From Microbacterium croceum (GTDB taxonomy: Bacteria; Actinomycetota; Actinomycetes; Actinomycetales; Microbacteriaceae), in assembly GCF_023091245.1 (NCBI RefSeq), contig NZ_JAHWXN010000001.1:992001-1056000 (forward strand): a DNA stretch of 64,000 bases. The letters are read 5' to 3'. Positions 34,917-43,230 of the stretch are shown in pieces. The notes beneath the pieces are model-generated. The model did no database searches. It worked only from the letters and a program-made list of their open reading frames with translations, and was not told the DNA's origin. A program made the position numbers and the translations under genes. Position 1 is the first letter of the stretch, and every line of letters begins with the position of its first letter.

Positions 34917-35522
34917 TCACGCCAACTCGGCGATGATCGGCCGGATCGCCGCGTCGAAGGCGACCACGTCGCGACGCAGGCCATCGGTCACGGCGACCGT
35001 GAGTGCCCCGATCCACCAGATGCCGCGCTGCGAGAACGGCAGCACCTGCACGTTCAGCTCGAACGAATGCGCCCGGCGTCCCACCTCGCGCTCGAACTCC
35101 GCGATGGCGCTGGCGTAAGCACGGTAGGCGTCGCCGCCCGTGTTGCTCTTCATCGAGTTCACATACCGGTCATGCGCGGTGCGCGCGTACCGCAGTGCCT
35201 CGGAGGCCTGCGGCGCGATCGCGGCGGCGAGCTCCTCGGCACCGGATGCGGGGAGAGCGACCAGGGTGTCGAACCCGTCGATCAGCTCGAGCGGCACGTC
35301 GGACGGATGCGCGCGCGGCTCGACCGTCATGTCCCAGTAGACGCGCCACTGCTCCTCGATCGCGGGCGCGGCGTCGACGGCATCCGGCGCGCGCACCGGA
35401 AGGTCGCGGAGGGTGGGGAGGTCTTCGGGAACCCGGATGCCGATCGCCTGGCGCAGCGCGAGCGCGAGCAGCACGGGAACGCTCGCGTCTTCGCGGATGA
35501 GCCATTGCGGCTTGTCGGCCAT
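34917..35522 (-). CDS. Conserved hypothetical protein next to purM
   Basis: A 201-residue soluble protein starting MADKPQWLIREDASVPVLLA; the ATG at 35520-35522 is chosen because the upstream extension lacks conserved character. It has DGFDTLVALPASG, YVNSMKSNTGGDAYRAYASA and a C-terminal LPFSQRGIWWIGALTVAVTD. No nucleotide-binding, metal or membrane motif is seen. It is divergent from purM with an 85-bp gap. Confidence 0.65.
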   Translation of the reverse strand: MADKPQWLIREDASVPVLLALALRQAIGIRVPEDLPTLRDLPVRAPDAVDAAPAIEEQWRVYWDMTVEPRAHPSDVPLELIDGFDTLVALPASGAEELAAAIAPQASEALRYARTAHDRYVNSMKSNTGGDAYRAYASAIAEFEREVGRRAHSFELNVQVLPFSQRGIWWIGALTVAVTDGLRRDVVAFDAAIRPIIAELA

Positions 35523-35607
35523 GGCCCCATCGTATGGTGCGCGGGGCCCGGCATCCGAGTCTCGTCTCGCGGAGAGTCGGGCCCGCTGCGAGCGGTAGGC
35601 TGGGGGT

Positions 35608-36741
35608 GTGGCTGCCTCCCCCACCAATCCCTATTCCGAAGCCGGCGTCGATACCGCTGCAGGCGATCTCGCCGTCGAGCTGATGAAGTCGTCCGTGCGC
35701 GCGACGCACGGCCCTGAAGTGCTCGGCGGTGTCGGCGGATTCGCCGGCCTGTTCGATGCCAGCGCACTGCGCGACTTCCGCCGACCGCTCCTCGCGACCA
35801 GCACCGACGGCGTCGGCACCAAGGTCGCGATCGCACAGGCGATCGACAAGCACGACACGATCGGCCAGGACCTGGTCGGGATGGTCGTCGACGACATCGT
35901 CGTGGTGGGCGCGAAGCCGCTCTTCATGACCGACTACATCGCGTGCGGCAAGGTCTTCCCGCAGCGCATCGCCGACATCGTGCGCGGTATCGCCGAGGCG
36001 TGCTCCGCCACCGGCACCGCGCTCGTCGGCGGCGAGACCGCAGAGCACCCCGGCCTGCTCGGCCCACGCGACTACGATGTGGCGGGTGCCGCGACCGGCG
36101 TGGTCGAGGCCGACGCCATCCTCGGCGCCGACCGCGTGCAGGACGGCGACGCCGTCATCGCGGTGTCGTCCAGCGGGCTGCACTCCAACGGCTACTCGCT
36201 CGTGCGCCACATCATCACGAACGCCGGCATCGGCTATGGCGACAACGCCGCCGACTTCGGCACCACGTGGGGTGAGGCCCTTCTCGAGCCGACTCGCCTC
36301 TACACGCTTCCGCTGCTCCGCCTGATCGAGCAGCTCGGCTCCTCGGCAGGCGCCACGGGTGGTGTGCACGCGCTCAGCCACGTCACCGGCGGCGGCATCG
36401 CGGCGAACCTCGCCCGCGTGCTCCCGCAGGGCAGCTGGGCCGAGGTCGACCGCAGCACCTGGTCTCCCAGCCCGATCTTCCGTGTGCTGAGCGACATCGC
36501 CGGTTCCACGCTGGAGTCCGCAGAGGGCACCTGGAACCTGGGGATCGGCTTCCTCGCGGTGATCGCGGCGGACAAGAAGGATGCCGCGATCGCGGCGCTG
36601 AACGCCGAGGGCATGCCCTCGTGGCAGGTCGGCACCGTCGGGTTCGGCGCGCGTCCGGCAGGAGAGTTCGAACAGGGCGCCAAGGGCGTCGACGGCGGAG
36701 CGGTGCGCCTCGTCGGTGCATATGCGGACGGAGCGAAGTAA
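35608..36741 (+). CDS. purM: Phosphoribosylformylglycinamidine cyclo-ligase (AIR synthetase)
   Basis: Closes the imidazole ring of FGAM with ATP to give AIR, fifth step of purine synthesis. The 377-residue enzyme shows STDGVGTKVAIA (ATP/substrate loop), QDLVGMVVDDIVVVGAKPLF, GGETAEHPG, SSSGLHSNGYSL and HVTGGGI. The GTG start at 35608 opens MAASPTNPYSEAGVD. Six bases separate it from purF, so the two are co-transcribed. Confidence 0.96.
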   Translation: MAASPTNPYSEAGVDTAAGDLAVELMKSSVRATHGPEVLGGVGGFAGLFDASALRDFRRPLLATSTDGVGTKVAIAQAIDKHDTIGQDLVGMVVDDIVVVGAKPLFMTDYIACGKVFPQRIADIVRGIAEACSATGTALVGGETAEHPGLLGPRDYDVAGAATGVVEADAILGADRVQDGDAVIAVSSSGLHSNGYSLVRHIITNAGIGYGDNAADFGTTWGEALLEPTRLYTLPLLRLIEQLGSSAGATGGVHALSHVTGGGIAANLARVLPQGSWAEVDRSTWSPSPIFRVLSDIAGSTLESAEGTWNLGIGFLAVIAADKKDAAIAALNAEGMPSWQVGTVGFGARPAGEFEQGAKGVDGGAVRLVGAYADGAK

Positions 36742-36747
36742 TACCCC

Positions 36748-38256
36748 ATGTGCGGCATCGTCGGAATGGTGGGGACAGCCCCGGTCAATCAGGACATCTA
36801 CGACGCACTCCTGCTGCTGCAGCATCGCGGCCAGGATGCGACGGGCATCGCGACGGCGGAGCCGAACGGGGTGATGCACAACGCCAAGGCGCAGGGCATG
36901 GTCCGCGAGGCGTTCCGCACCCGCGACATGCGTGCGCTGCTCGGCAACGTCGGCCTCGGCCACGTGCGGTACGCCACCAAGGGCACTGCCTCCAACGAGG
37001 AGGAGATGCAGCCTTTCTACGTCAACGCGCCGTACGGCATCATCCTCATCCACAACGGCAACCTCACCAACACGCGTGAGCTCACGGCCGAGATGGCGCA
37101 GCGCGACCGTCGCCACCTGAACTCCTCCAGCGACACCGAGCTGCTGTTGAACGTGCTCGCCGGCGAGCTGCAGAACACCACGTCGACCGTCGACCTCGAC
37201 CCGGAGCGCGTGTTCGAGGCTGTCGAGCGCACGCATGAGCGCATCGAAGGCGCCTACGCCGTGATCGCCGTCATCGCGGGGTACGGACTGCTCGCGTTCC
37301 GCGATCCCTTCGGCATCCGGCCGCTGATCCTCGGCCACCGCAAGAGCCGCAGCGCTTCGACAGGCTCAGCGACCCCGTCGGGCGACGAGGCAGCGTCCCA
37401 GCCCGGTGACGAATGGGTCGTCGCGAGCGAGTCGCTCGTGCTCGAGAACGGCGACTACGAGGTCGTGCGTGAGATCGCTCCCGGCGAGGCCGTGTTCATC
37501 ACGAACGACGGCGAGCTGCACTCCAAGCAGTGCGCCACCGAGACGACTCTCGCGCCGTGTGCCTTCGAGTACGTCTACCTCGCGCGTCCCGACTCCGTCA
37601 TGAACGGCGTCTCGGTCTACGAGTCGCGTCTGCGCATGGGGGACCGCCTCGCCGACACGATCGCCACGCACGTGCCGATGGACAAGATCGACGTCGTCAT
37701 GCCGATCCCCGACTCCTCGCGCCCCGCAGCGATGGAGGTCGCCCGCAAGCTCGGCATCGAGTACCGCGAGGGCTTCTACAAGAACCGCTACGTCGGCCGC
37801 ACCTTCATCATGCCCGGCCAGGCCGTGCGCAAGAAGAGCGTGCGTCAGAAGCTGAACGCGATGTCGACGGAGTTCCGCGGCAAGAACGTGCTGCTGATCG
37901 ACGACTCGATCGTGCGCGGAACGACGTCGAAGGAGATCATCCAGATGGCTCGGGATGCCGGCGCCATCTCGGTCACGTTCGCCTCGGCGGCACCGCCCGT
38001 GCGGCATCCGCACGTCTACGGCATCAACATGCCCTCGCGGCAGGAACTCATCGCGCACGGACGGACGATCCCCGAGATCGCCGAAGAGCTCGGCTGCGAC
38101 CACCTCGTGTACCAGGAGGTCGACGACCTCAAGGCGGCGATCACCGAGGGCACGGGCATCACCGACCTCGACATGAGCTGCTTCGACGGACGCTATGTCA
38201 CCGGTACGGTCTCCGACGAGTACCTCGCGTGGGTGGAGGGGACGCAGACGTCATAG
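36748..38256 (+). CDS. purF: Amidophosphoribosyltransferase with a REP-derived insertion
   Basis: Makes phosphoribosylamine from PRPP and glutamine, the committed purine step. The 502-residue protein starts MCGIVGMVG; Cys2 is the glutaminase nucleophile once Met is removed. GHVRYATKG, HNGNLTN and SSDTELLLN belong to the Ntn domain; VLLIDDSIVRGTTSKEI is the PRPP loop. Between FGIRPLILG and WVVASES, about 20 extra residues (roughly 200-222, containing SASTGSATPSGDE) come from the REP-like sequence at 37355. This is a surface loop between the two conserved segments, so activity is probably kept. Confidence 0.95.
   Translation: MCGIVGMVGTAPVNQDIYDALLLLQHRGQDATGIATAEPNGVMHNAKAQGMVREAFRTRDMRALLGNVGLGHVRYATKGTASNEEEMQPFYVNAPYGIILIHNGNLTNTRELTAEMAQRDRRHLNSSSDTELLLNVLAGELQNTTSTVDLDPERVFEAVERTHERIEGAYAVIAVIAGYGLLAFRDPFGIRPLILGHRKSRSASTGSATPSGDEAASQPGDEWVVASESLVLENGDYEVVREIAPGEAVFITNDGELHSKQCATETTLAPCAFEYVYLARPDSVMNGVSVYESRLRMGDRLADTIATHVPMDKIDVVMPIPDSSRPAAMEVARKLGIEYREGFYKNRYVGRTFIMPGQAVRKKSVRQKLNAMSTEFRGKNVLLIDDSIVRGTTSKEIIQMARDAGAISVTFASAAPPVRHPHVYGINMPSRQELIAHGRTIPEIAEELGCDHLVYQEVDDLKAAITEGTGITDLDMSCFDGRYVTGTVSDEYLAWVEGTQTS
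37355..37374 (+). repeat. REP-like motif inside purF
   Basis: CTTCGACAGGCTCAGCGACC, in frame in purF (encoding part of SASTGSAT), is nearly the same as the motif at 43451 inside the MerR gene (two differences in 21 bases) and akin to the intergenic one at 38271. Confidence 0.7.
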
Positions 38257-38270
38257 TGTCCGGGTCCCTG

Positions 38271-38301
38271 CCCCTCGACTCGCTGCGCTCGCTCAGGAAC
38301 C
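38271..38301. repeat. REP-like sequence between purF and the MFS gene
   Basis: The stretch from CCCCTCGACTCGCTGCGCTC to GCTCAGGAACC has the same CTCGAC...GCTCAGG ends as the motifs at 37355 and 43451. It fills most of the 48-bp purF-MFS gap and ends four bases before the MFS GTG start, so it may sit in that gene's leader. Confidence 0.5.
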
Positions 38302-38304
38302 GCT

Positions 38305-39612
38305 GTGGGTGACGTCAGGCCGCTCTGGCAGGGCCGGACGCTCGCGCTGATCGGGATCGTGCTGGTCGCGTTCTCGCTGCGATCCGCTGTCGCCTCGCTG
38401 TCCCCGGTCATCGACCACATCGCGGTCGACTTCCCGCTGTCGCCGGTCGTCGTCGGTCTGATCGGCGCAGCGCCGCCCGTCTGCTTCGCGATCTTCGGCC
38501 TGGTCACTCCGCTGTTCGAGCGGCGATTCGGGCTGGAGCGGGTCGCCGTCACCGCGATCGCGCTCATGGCGCTCGGGATGCTGCTGCGCGGCTTCGCCTC
38601 GGACTCATCGACGCTGCTGGCGGCGACCGTCGTCGTGTTCGCCGGAGTCGGGTCAGGCAACGTGCTGCTCCCGCCGCTGGTGAAGAAGTACTTCCCCGAC
38701 CGCATCGGCATCATGATGACGGTCTACTCCACGACGCTGGCCGTCTCGACGTTCCTGCCGCCGCTGGTCGCGGTGCCGGTCGCGGACTCGCTCAGCTGGC
38801 GGGTGTCGCTGGGCATGTGGGGAGTGTTCGCGGCGATCGCTCTCGTGCCGTGGCTGACTCTGCTGATCCGCGAGCGCTCCGGCGGTGCAGCGCCGGTCTC
38901 GGAGGAGGAGTACGTCCTCGATCCGACAGACGGCGTGCACGACATGCAGGATGCCGTCGCCGTCGCGACCGGTCCGATCTCGACCGTCCCCGCCAACCCG
39001 CGCTACTTCGGCAGGCTCTGGCGGCTGCCGCTTCCCTGGGCTCTGGCTCTGGTCTTCGGCACCTCGTCCACCATGGCCTACGTGTCGTTCGCCTGGATGC
39101 CGACCATGCTCGTCGACATCGGCGGGGTGACTCCGGCGACCGCCGGATTCCTGCTCTCGCTGTTCGCCCTGATCGGTCTACCGAGCTCCATGCTCGTGCC
39201 GATCCTGATCGTGCGGTTCCAGGCGACCCGTCCGCTGTTCTTCGTCGCGGTCGGCGCCGGCCTCATCGGCCTGCTCGGGATGCTGCTCGCGCCGACCGTG
39301 GCGCTTCCGCTGTGGGTCAGCATCTTCGGTCTCACCGCGATCATGTTCCCGCTCAGCCTGGTGCTGCTCAGCATCCGTGCCCGCACCCCGGAGAGCGCGG
39401 TCGCACTGAGCGGATTCGTGCAGAGCATCGGGTATGCGCTCGCGGCGGTCTTCCCCCTGCTGATCGGCCTGTTGCACGAGACGACTGCGGGGTGGCAGGT
39501 TCCGCTCATCGTGGTCGCCGCCGTGCTGGTGGCATCGATCCCCGCCGGCATCATCGCGGGACGCCGTCGGACCATCGAAGACGAGTGGGAGCTGCGCAAC
39601 GGTCGGTGGTGA
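38305..39612 (+). CDS. MFS transporter, CynX/NimT family
   Basis: A 435-residue 12-TM carrier. Segments such as FSLRSAVASLSPVIDHIAVD, GLIGAAPPVCFAIFGLVTPL and GNVLLPPLVKKYFPDRIG match the CynX/NimT (cyanate or 2-nitroimidazole) branch. An acidic cytoplasmic loop (EEEYVLDPTDGVHD) splits the halves. The GTG start at 38305 lies 48 bp after purF. The substrate is not known; coupling to purine metabolism is not implied by sequence. Confidence 0.85.
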   Translation: MGDVRPLWQGRTLALIGIVLVAFSLRSAVASLSPVIDHIAVDFPLSPVVVGLIGAAPPVCFAIFGLVTPLFERRFGLERVAVTAIALMALGMLLRGFASDSSTLLAATVVVFAGVGSGNVLLPPLVKKYFPDRIGIMMTVYSTTLAVSTFLPPLVAVPVADSLSWRVSLGMWGVFAAIALVPWLTLLIRERSGGAAPVSEEEYVLDPTDGVHDMQDAVAVATGPISTVPANPRYFGRLWRLPLPWALALVFGTSSTMAYVSFAWMPTMLVDIGGVTPATAGFLLSLFALIGLPSSMLVPILIVRFQATRPLFFVAVGAGLIGLLGMLLAPTVALPLWVSIFGLTAIMFPLSLVLLSIRARTPESAVALSGFVQSIGYALAAVFPLLIGLLHETTAGWQVPLIVVAAVLVASIPAGIIAGRRRTIEDEWELRNGRW

Positions 39613-39633
39613 CCCGCACCTCGTCCGCCTCTT

Positions 39634-39715
39634 GCCGAGTGCACGGCATCCTGCCGACTGCACGGGCTCGTCGCGTCGGGATGCCGTGCACTCGACGGCA
39701 TCCCGTGCACTCGGC
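39634..39715. repeat. Nested GTGCAC inverted repeat between convergent genes
   Basis: GCCGAGTGCACGG (39634-39646) pairs perfectly with 39703-39715; two further GTGCAC/TGCACG copies between them (near 39656 and 39685) give a four-armed structure. It is placed to end both the MFS and MOSC transcripts. Confidence 0.65.
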
Positions 39716-39741
39716 GGAAGGCCAGGCGACGTGCGGGGCGC

Positions 39742-40548
39742 TCAGTGCGCGTGCACCTCGTCGCCGATGCGGATGACGCCGCCACCCTCGGTCGTGGACC
39801 ATCCGGGGAGCAGGAGGCGGCCGAGGGTGGGCTCCTGTTGATCGAAGGCGCGGGTGAGGGTCGTGAGCACCTTCGCGTCGCGCTCCCCGGTGTCGGGGTT
39901 GGCGTGCGTGGCGAGGCAGCGCACGATCGGGCCGGATGTGCGGAGCGTCACCTCTCCGATGCGCACGTCGCCGGTCCAGTCGAGCTCGTCCCAGGCCGCG
40001 ACACCGTCGATCACGATGTTGGAGCGGAAGCGGCGGTCGTCGATGCGCAGCGGCAGGGCCTCGCCCAGAGCCGCAACGCTCGCACGGCTGTGCACCGAGA
40101 GGTATCCCTCCGGGCGGTCCTGGAAACGCGAGGTCTCGCCATCGCCGACCAGCACCAGAGGGAGCCGCCCCGGTCGCTGGAGGCGACGGGCATCCGGTGT
40201 CGTCAGCACGAAATCGGTGATGGCCTGCACCAGCTGATCCCGGCCGGTGTCGTCGAGTCCGGCCTCGACGAGCAGCGCGCCGTCGAGCTCGACCCTGATC
40301 CGCGCCGACGCGTGGTCATAGCTCGTGCGCAGTGCCGCCAGTGCGGGGAAGTCCTGGAGGGCGAGTCCTTTCGCCTTCGACCAGTAGTCGAGACCGTCGC
40401 GGCGCTCGGGCTCGGCGGCATCCGCGAATCGGAACGCCAGCACCCGGTCGCCCGCGACACGACCATCCGGCTGCACGTGGATCGACTCGAGCGGCTCGGG
40501 AGTGAATCCCTTGATCGGGTAGCGGGTGAGGGCGACGACGCGGGGCAT
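39742..40548 (-). CDS. MOSC-domain protein (molybdenum-cofactor sulfurase-like)
   Basis: A 268-residue protein with an N-terminal MOSC beta-barrel (VVALTRYPIKGFTPEPLESI, DRVLAFRFAD) and a C-terminal MOSC domain (SVHSRASVAALGE, RFRSNIVIDG, CLATHANPDTGERD with the conserved Cys, RLLLPGW). Such proteins bind or carry sulfur and act on molybdenum enzymes or hydroxylamine compounds. No Moco genes are nearby. The start is ATG at 40546-40548. Confidence 0.88.
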   Translation of the reverse strand: MPRVVALTRYPIKGFTPEPLESIHVQPDGRVAGDRVLAFRFADAAEPERRDGLDYWSKAKGLALQDFPALAALRTSYDHASARIRVELDGALLVEAGLDDTGRDQLVQAITDFVLTTPDARRLQRPGRLPLVLVGDGETSRFQDRPEGYLSVHSRASVAALGEALPLRIDDRRFRSNIVIDGVAAWDELDWTGDVRIGEVTLRTSGPIVRCLATHANPDTGERDAKVLTTLTRAFDQQEPTLGRLLLPGWSTTEGGGVIRIGDEVHAH

Positions 40549-40601
40549 GAGGCGATCCTCTCAGGAATCCTCATCGGGGCGTGACGGCGTCCGGGCATGA
40601 C

Positions 40602-40630
40602 GAAACCCCCGTGGGTCGCACGGGGGTTTC
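40602..40630 (-). terminator. Terminator hairpin after DUF3073 gene
   Basis: GAAACCCCCGTG (40602-40613) and its perfect complement (40619-40630) around a GGTCG loop, 14 bp beyond the DUF3073 stop on the minus strand. The TTTC arm ends give a short T-tail on that strand. Confidence 0.8.
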
Positions 40631-40644
40631 CACAGATCAGGCGG

Positions 40645-40830
40645 TCAGGCCTTCTCTAGTTCGTCCTCATCTTCGTCGGCATAGTCATCAGCCCACTTGT
40701 CGACGTAGGCGTCTTCGTCGGTCGGATGAGCCAATTCGCGCTCGAGCGCGGAGTAGTTCACCGACGGACTGTACGCCTTGAGTTCGCGGGCGATCTTTGT
40801 GTGTTTCGCCTTCTGACGGCCACGGCCCAT
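40645..40830 (-). CDS. DUF3073 small actinobacterial protein
   Basis: A 61-residue protein: basic N-terminus MGRGRQKAKHTKIARELKAY, then SPSVNYSALERELA and a very acidic tail (DYADEDEDELEKA). This is the pattern of DUF3073, an actinobacterial family of unknown function often found beside purF/purM; here those genes are 2-5 kb away. ATG at 40828-40830. Confidence 0.88.
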   Translation of the reverse strand: MGRGRQKAKHTKIARELKAYSPSVNYSALERELAHPTDEDAYVDKWADDYADEDEDELEKA

Positions 40831-40978
40831 GCGCGAGACCCCCTCACGAGTTCAGCTCTGGGCGACTGGAGCCCGAGGCATTTCACGACACCGGATAAAG
40901 CCGGTAAGAGTAGCATTCAGAATAGCACGCGGGTAGACCTCTCTGGCTGCGACCAGGCTCGTGAAGGGAACGATCGTC

Positions 40979-41521
40979 ATGACCGACAGCACCTCCACAC
41001 CGTCCGACGAGGCGGCGCAGAACGCGACATTGCAGAAAGCGGTGATCGTCGGCATCCAGCCGGATCACGAACGCCGTGTGCTCGACGAGGCACTGCGCTT
41101 CGCCCGGTTGCTCGGCGTGCCCCTCGTCGTGGTGCACGTCGACGTCACGCGATTCGTCACGTACGAGGACCCGGATGGCTACGTGCACTCGGCGCCGATC
41201 GACATCAACTTCGACGCGGGTGCGGCCGAGTTCGAGGCCGTGCAGGCGGCTGCCGCGGAGGTGCTCGACGACTCGGGCATCACCTGGACCGCGCGCCAGC
41301 TCGTCGGGGATCCAGCTCTGGCGATCAAGCAGCTCGCCAACAAGCTCGATGCCCAGCTGATCGTGGTGGGCACGCGCAAGCGCGGGATCGGCGAGTCGAT
41401 CCGGGAGTTCTTCACCGGATCGGTGGCCGCGCGGCTCACGCACCGTCAGCACCGTTCGGTGCTGGTCGTGCCGTTGGGTGAGTCCGTGCCGGACACCCAG
41501 AAGGAGATCTGGCCCGAGTAG
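40979..41521 (+). CDS. Universal stress protein (UspA family)
   Basis: A 180-residue single UspA domain. It opens KAVIVGIQPDHERRVLDEAL after a 20-residue tail and ends with the ATP-binding loop VVGTRKRGIGESIREFFTGS (GxxxxG-9x-GS form) followed by HRSVLVVPLG. It probably binds ATP and acts in stress or dormancy. ATG 40979 with AGGGA upstream is preferred to GTG 40961. Confidence 0.9.
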   Translation: MTDSTSTPSDEAAQNATLQKAVIVGIQPDHERRVLDEALRFARLLGVPLVVVHVDVTRFVTYEDPDGYVHSAPIDINFDAGAAEFEAVQAAAAEVLDDSGITWTARQLVGDPALAIKQLANKLDAQLIVVGTRKRGIGESIREFFTGSVAARLTHRQHRSVLVVPLGESVPDTQKEIWPE

Positions 41522-41530
41522 ACGGGCTGC

Positions 41531-41578
41531 GCGACCGTTCGCGACGTCGGCTCCGGGCCGGACGTCGCGAACGGTCGC
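41531..41578. terminator. Bidirectional terminator with 18-bp perfect stem
   Basis: Arms 41531-41548 (GCGACCGTTCGCGACGTC) and 41561-41578 pair without mismatch around a 12-nt loop, filling the gap between the convergent usp and padR genes. Confidence 0.85.
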
Positions 41579-41598
41579 ACCAGGTGCGTCGCCGCGGC

Positions 41599-42219
41599 TC
41601 AGAGCCGAGACAGTCCCGCCGTCACCGCGTGGGATGCCGCATCGAGCGCGTGCTCGAGCTCGGTGACCACGGATGCCGGCAGGGTGCCGCCCTTCGCCAC
41701 GTGCGTGCGCAGGTCGGTGCGCACCTGGGCGCGGAAGGCGTTGATGAGGGCATCCGCACGGTGCAGCTCCTCGCGGCTGGTGACGCGCGCGTCGTCGGAG
41801 GCGGCGCGCGGTCGGGACTTCGCGGTGCTGCGCTCGCCCTGCTCTGCGGCGGCGAGGTCGGCGCGAAGGCTCTTCATCGCATCCTGCACGCTCTGGCGCA
41901 CCTCGTTCGCGATCAGGCGGACGGAATCCGCGAGCCCGGACTCGATGCCCGCGAGATCTCCCTCGCGGGACGCCAGCTCGGCGCGTCCGGCGTCGGTGAT
42001 CGCGTAGATCGTGGTGCGGCCGTCGACGGTCTTGGTGACCAGGCCCTCCTCCTCGAGCTTCGCCAGCCGTGGGTAGATCGTGCCGGCGCTGGGGGTGTAG
42101 GTGCCGCCGGTGCGATCCGTGAGCGCCTGGATGATGCCGTAGCCGTGCTGAGGGGACTCCGCCAGAAGCGACAGCAGGTAGAGGCGCAGGTCGCCGTGGG
42201 AGAAGACAGCGGGGCTCAT
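41599..42219 (-). CDS. PadR-family regulator paired with DUF4097 protein
   Basis: A 206-residue PadR protein. The N-terminal winged helix shows LRLYLLSLLAESPQHGYGII, TPSAGTIYPRLAKLEEEGLV and the wing VDGRTTIYAITDAGRAEL. A longer charged C-terminus follows, with a disordered stretch rich in Lys, Arg and Ser. The ATG at 42217-42219 overlaps the DUF4097 stop by ATGA, so DUF4097 and padR form one operon with DUF4097 first. The paired CACGATATATCGTG boxes upstream of the operon are the likely operators. Confidence 0.92.
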   Translation of the reverse strand: MSPAVFSHGDLRLYLLSLLAESPQHGYGIIQALTDRTGGTYTPSAGTIYPRLAKLEEEGLVTKTVDGRTTIYAITDAGRAELASREGDLAGIESGLADSVRLIANEVRQSVQDAMKSLRADLAAAEQGERSTAKSRPRAASDDARVTSREELHRADALINAFRAQVRTDLRTHVAKGGTLPASVVTELEHALDAASHAVTAGLSRL

Positions 42220-43055
42220 GACTCCCACTCCGCGTCTTCGGTGATCGTGGACGGCGTGCGACGCAGCACCGTGACGCCGCCCGAGACGGAGTTCGCGCGC
42301 AGGTCGACGAAGCGGCCGGCGAGCTCGCCCGTGGAGCCGGTGTAGTTGCTCGGGCCCGAGGAGCTGCGCTCGACGCCGTCGATGAGGAGCCGGCCGCTGA
42401 GCGAGCGGATGACGTAGTTCGCGGCGAGCGACTCGTCGAGCCGCACCGTGGTTGCACCGGAGACGGTGTTCACGTTGATGGTGTTCACGTCGCCCGCGGC
42501 GTCGATCAGGGTCGCTCCGGAGACGCTGTCGACCGTCGCCTTGCGGATCGTGCCCGTGGCGGCGACGTCGCCCGAGACGCTGTTCGCGCTGATCGAGCCC
42601 GTGAGGCCACGCACCTGCACGTCGCCGGAGACGGAGTTGACGGTGAGGTCGCCGATCAGGGTGTCGACGATGAGGTCGCCCGACACGGTGTTGAGGCGGG
42701 CGTCGTTGCGGATGCCGGACACGAGTGCCCCGGCGCTCACGACGCCCAGGTTCAGCGCGATCGCTCGCGGCACGGCGACGCTCACCTCGGCGCGGGGTCC
42801 GCCGGAGCCGAAGTTGCGGAACACCTCGAGGAAGTTGTCCCAGCCCAGCTGCGGGTGGTCGATCTCGACCTCGCCGTCGTGGGATTCCACGCGGAGGTCC
42901 TTGATGGTGACGCCGTGCACCTCGATGCGGATGCCCGGCTCGTCGTGAGCGATGATGTCGACCTGACCGCCGACCAGGCCCACCTTGAGCCGGGTGACGG
43001 ATTCGATGTCGATCACGCGTTCCTCGCCCGGGGCGATGAGCCACTTCTCGGTCAT
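42216..43055 (-). CDS. DUF4097 family beta-solenoid protein
   Basis: A 279-residue cytoplasmic protein lacking signal peptide. After an N-terminal part (MTEKWLIAPGEERVIDIESV) it shows short repeats with the core NSVSGDV/NTVSGDL/DSVSGATL at 18-22 residue spacing, forming the DUF4097 (adhesin-like) beta-solenoid. In Gram-positives such proteins are co-encoded with a PadR regulator; role unknown, possibly envelope-stress sensing. The ATG at 43053-43055 has AGGAGAAG upstream and is preferred to 43082. Confidence 0.88.
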   Translation of the reverse strand: MTEKWLIAPGEERVIDIESVTRLKVGLVGGQVDIIAHDEPGIRIEVHGVTIKDLRVESHDGEVEIDHPQLGWDNFLEVFRNFGSGGPRAEVSVAVPRAIALNLGVVSAGALVSGIRNDARLNTVSGDLIVDTLIGDLTVNSVSGDVQVRGLTGSISANSVSGDVAATGTIRKATVDSVSGATLIDAAGDVNTINVNTVSGATTVRLDESLAANYVIRSLSGRLLIDGVERSSSGPSNYTGSTGELAGRFVDLRANSVSGGVTVLRRTPSTITEDAEWES

Positions 43056-43079
43056 GTCTGCTTCTCCTGTGTCGATGGT

Positions 43080-43121
43080 CACGATATATCGTGTGCGAGA
43101 ACAGTAACACGATATATCTCG
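43080..43121. promoter_or_regulatory. Paired PadR operator boxes
   Basis: A perfect 14-bp palindrome CACGATATATCGTG (43080-43093) and a second copy CACGATATATCTCG (43108-43121, 11 of 14) have starts 28 bp apart, just upstream of the DUF4097-padR operon. GATATAT could also serve as the -10 region. Typical layout for PadR autorepression. Confidence 0.78.
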
Positions 43122-43163
43122 ACTTCGTCAAGGGGTGGTCGGAGTTCTATCAGCATTCCGGCA

Positions 43164-43195
43164 GTTGACATTGACGCAACGTCAACTTCTATCGT
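43164..43195 (+). promoter_or_regulatory. MerR-type promoter with 19-bp spacer
   Basis: TTGACA (43165-43170) and TATCGT (43190-43195) are 19 bp apart, the long spacing characteristic of MerR-activated promoters. The spacer holds an inverted repeat with outer arms GTTGAC (43164-43169) and GTCAAC (43181-43186), the probable binding site of the regulator encoded downstream. Confidence 0.8.
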
Positions 43196-43230
43196 GAAGA
43201 CATCCCTCAGAACCACGGAAGGAGGAGCCC

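Noticed and set aside
35170..37338. 722-codon open frame antisense to purM and purF
   Set aside because: Overlaps two secure genes and has only biased composition.
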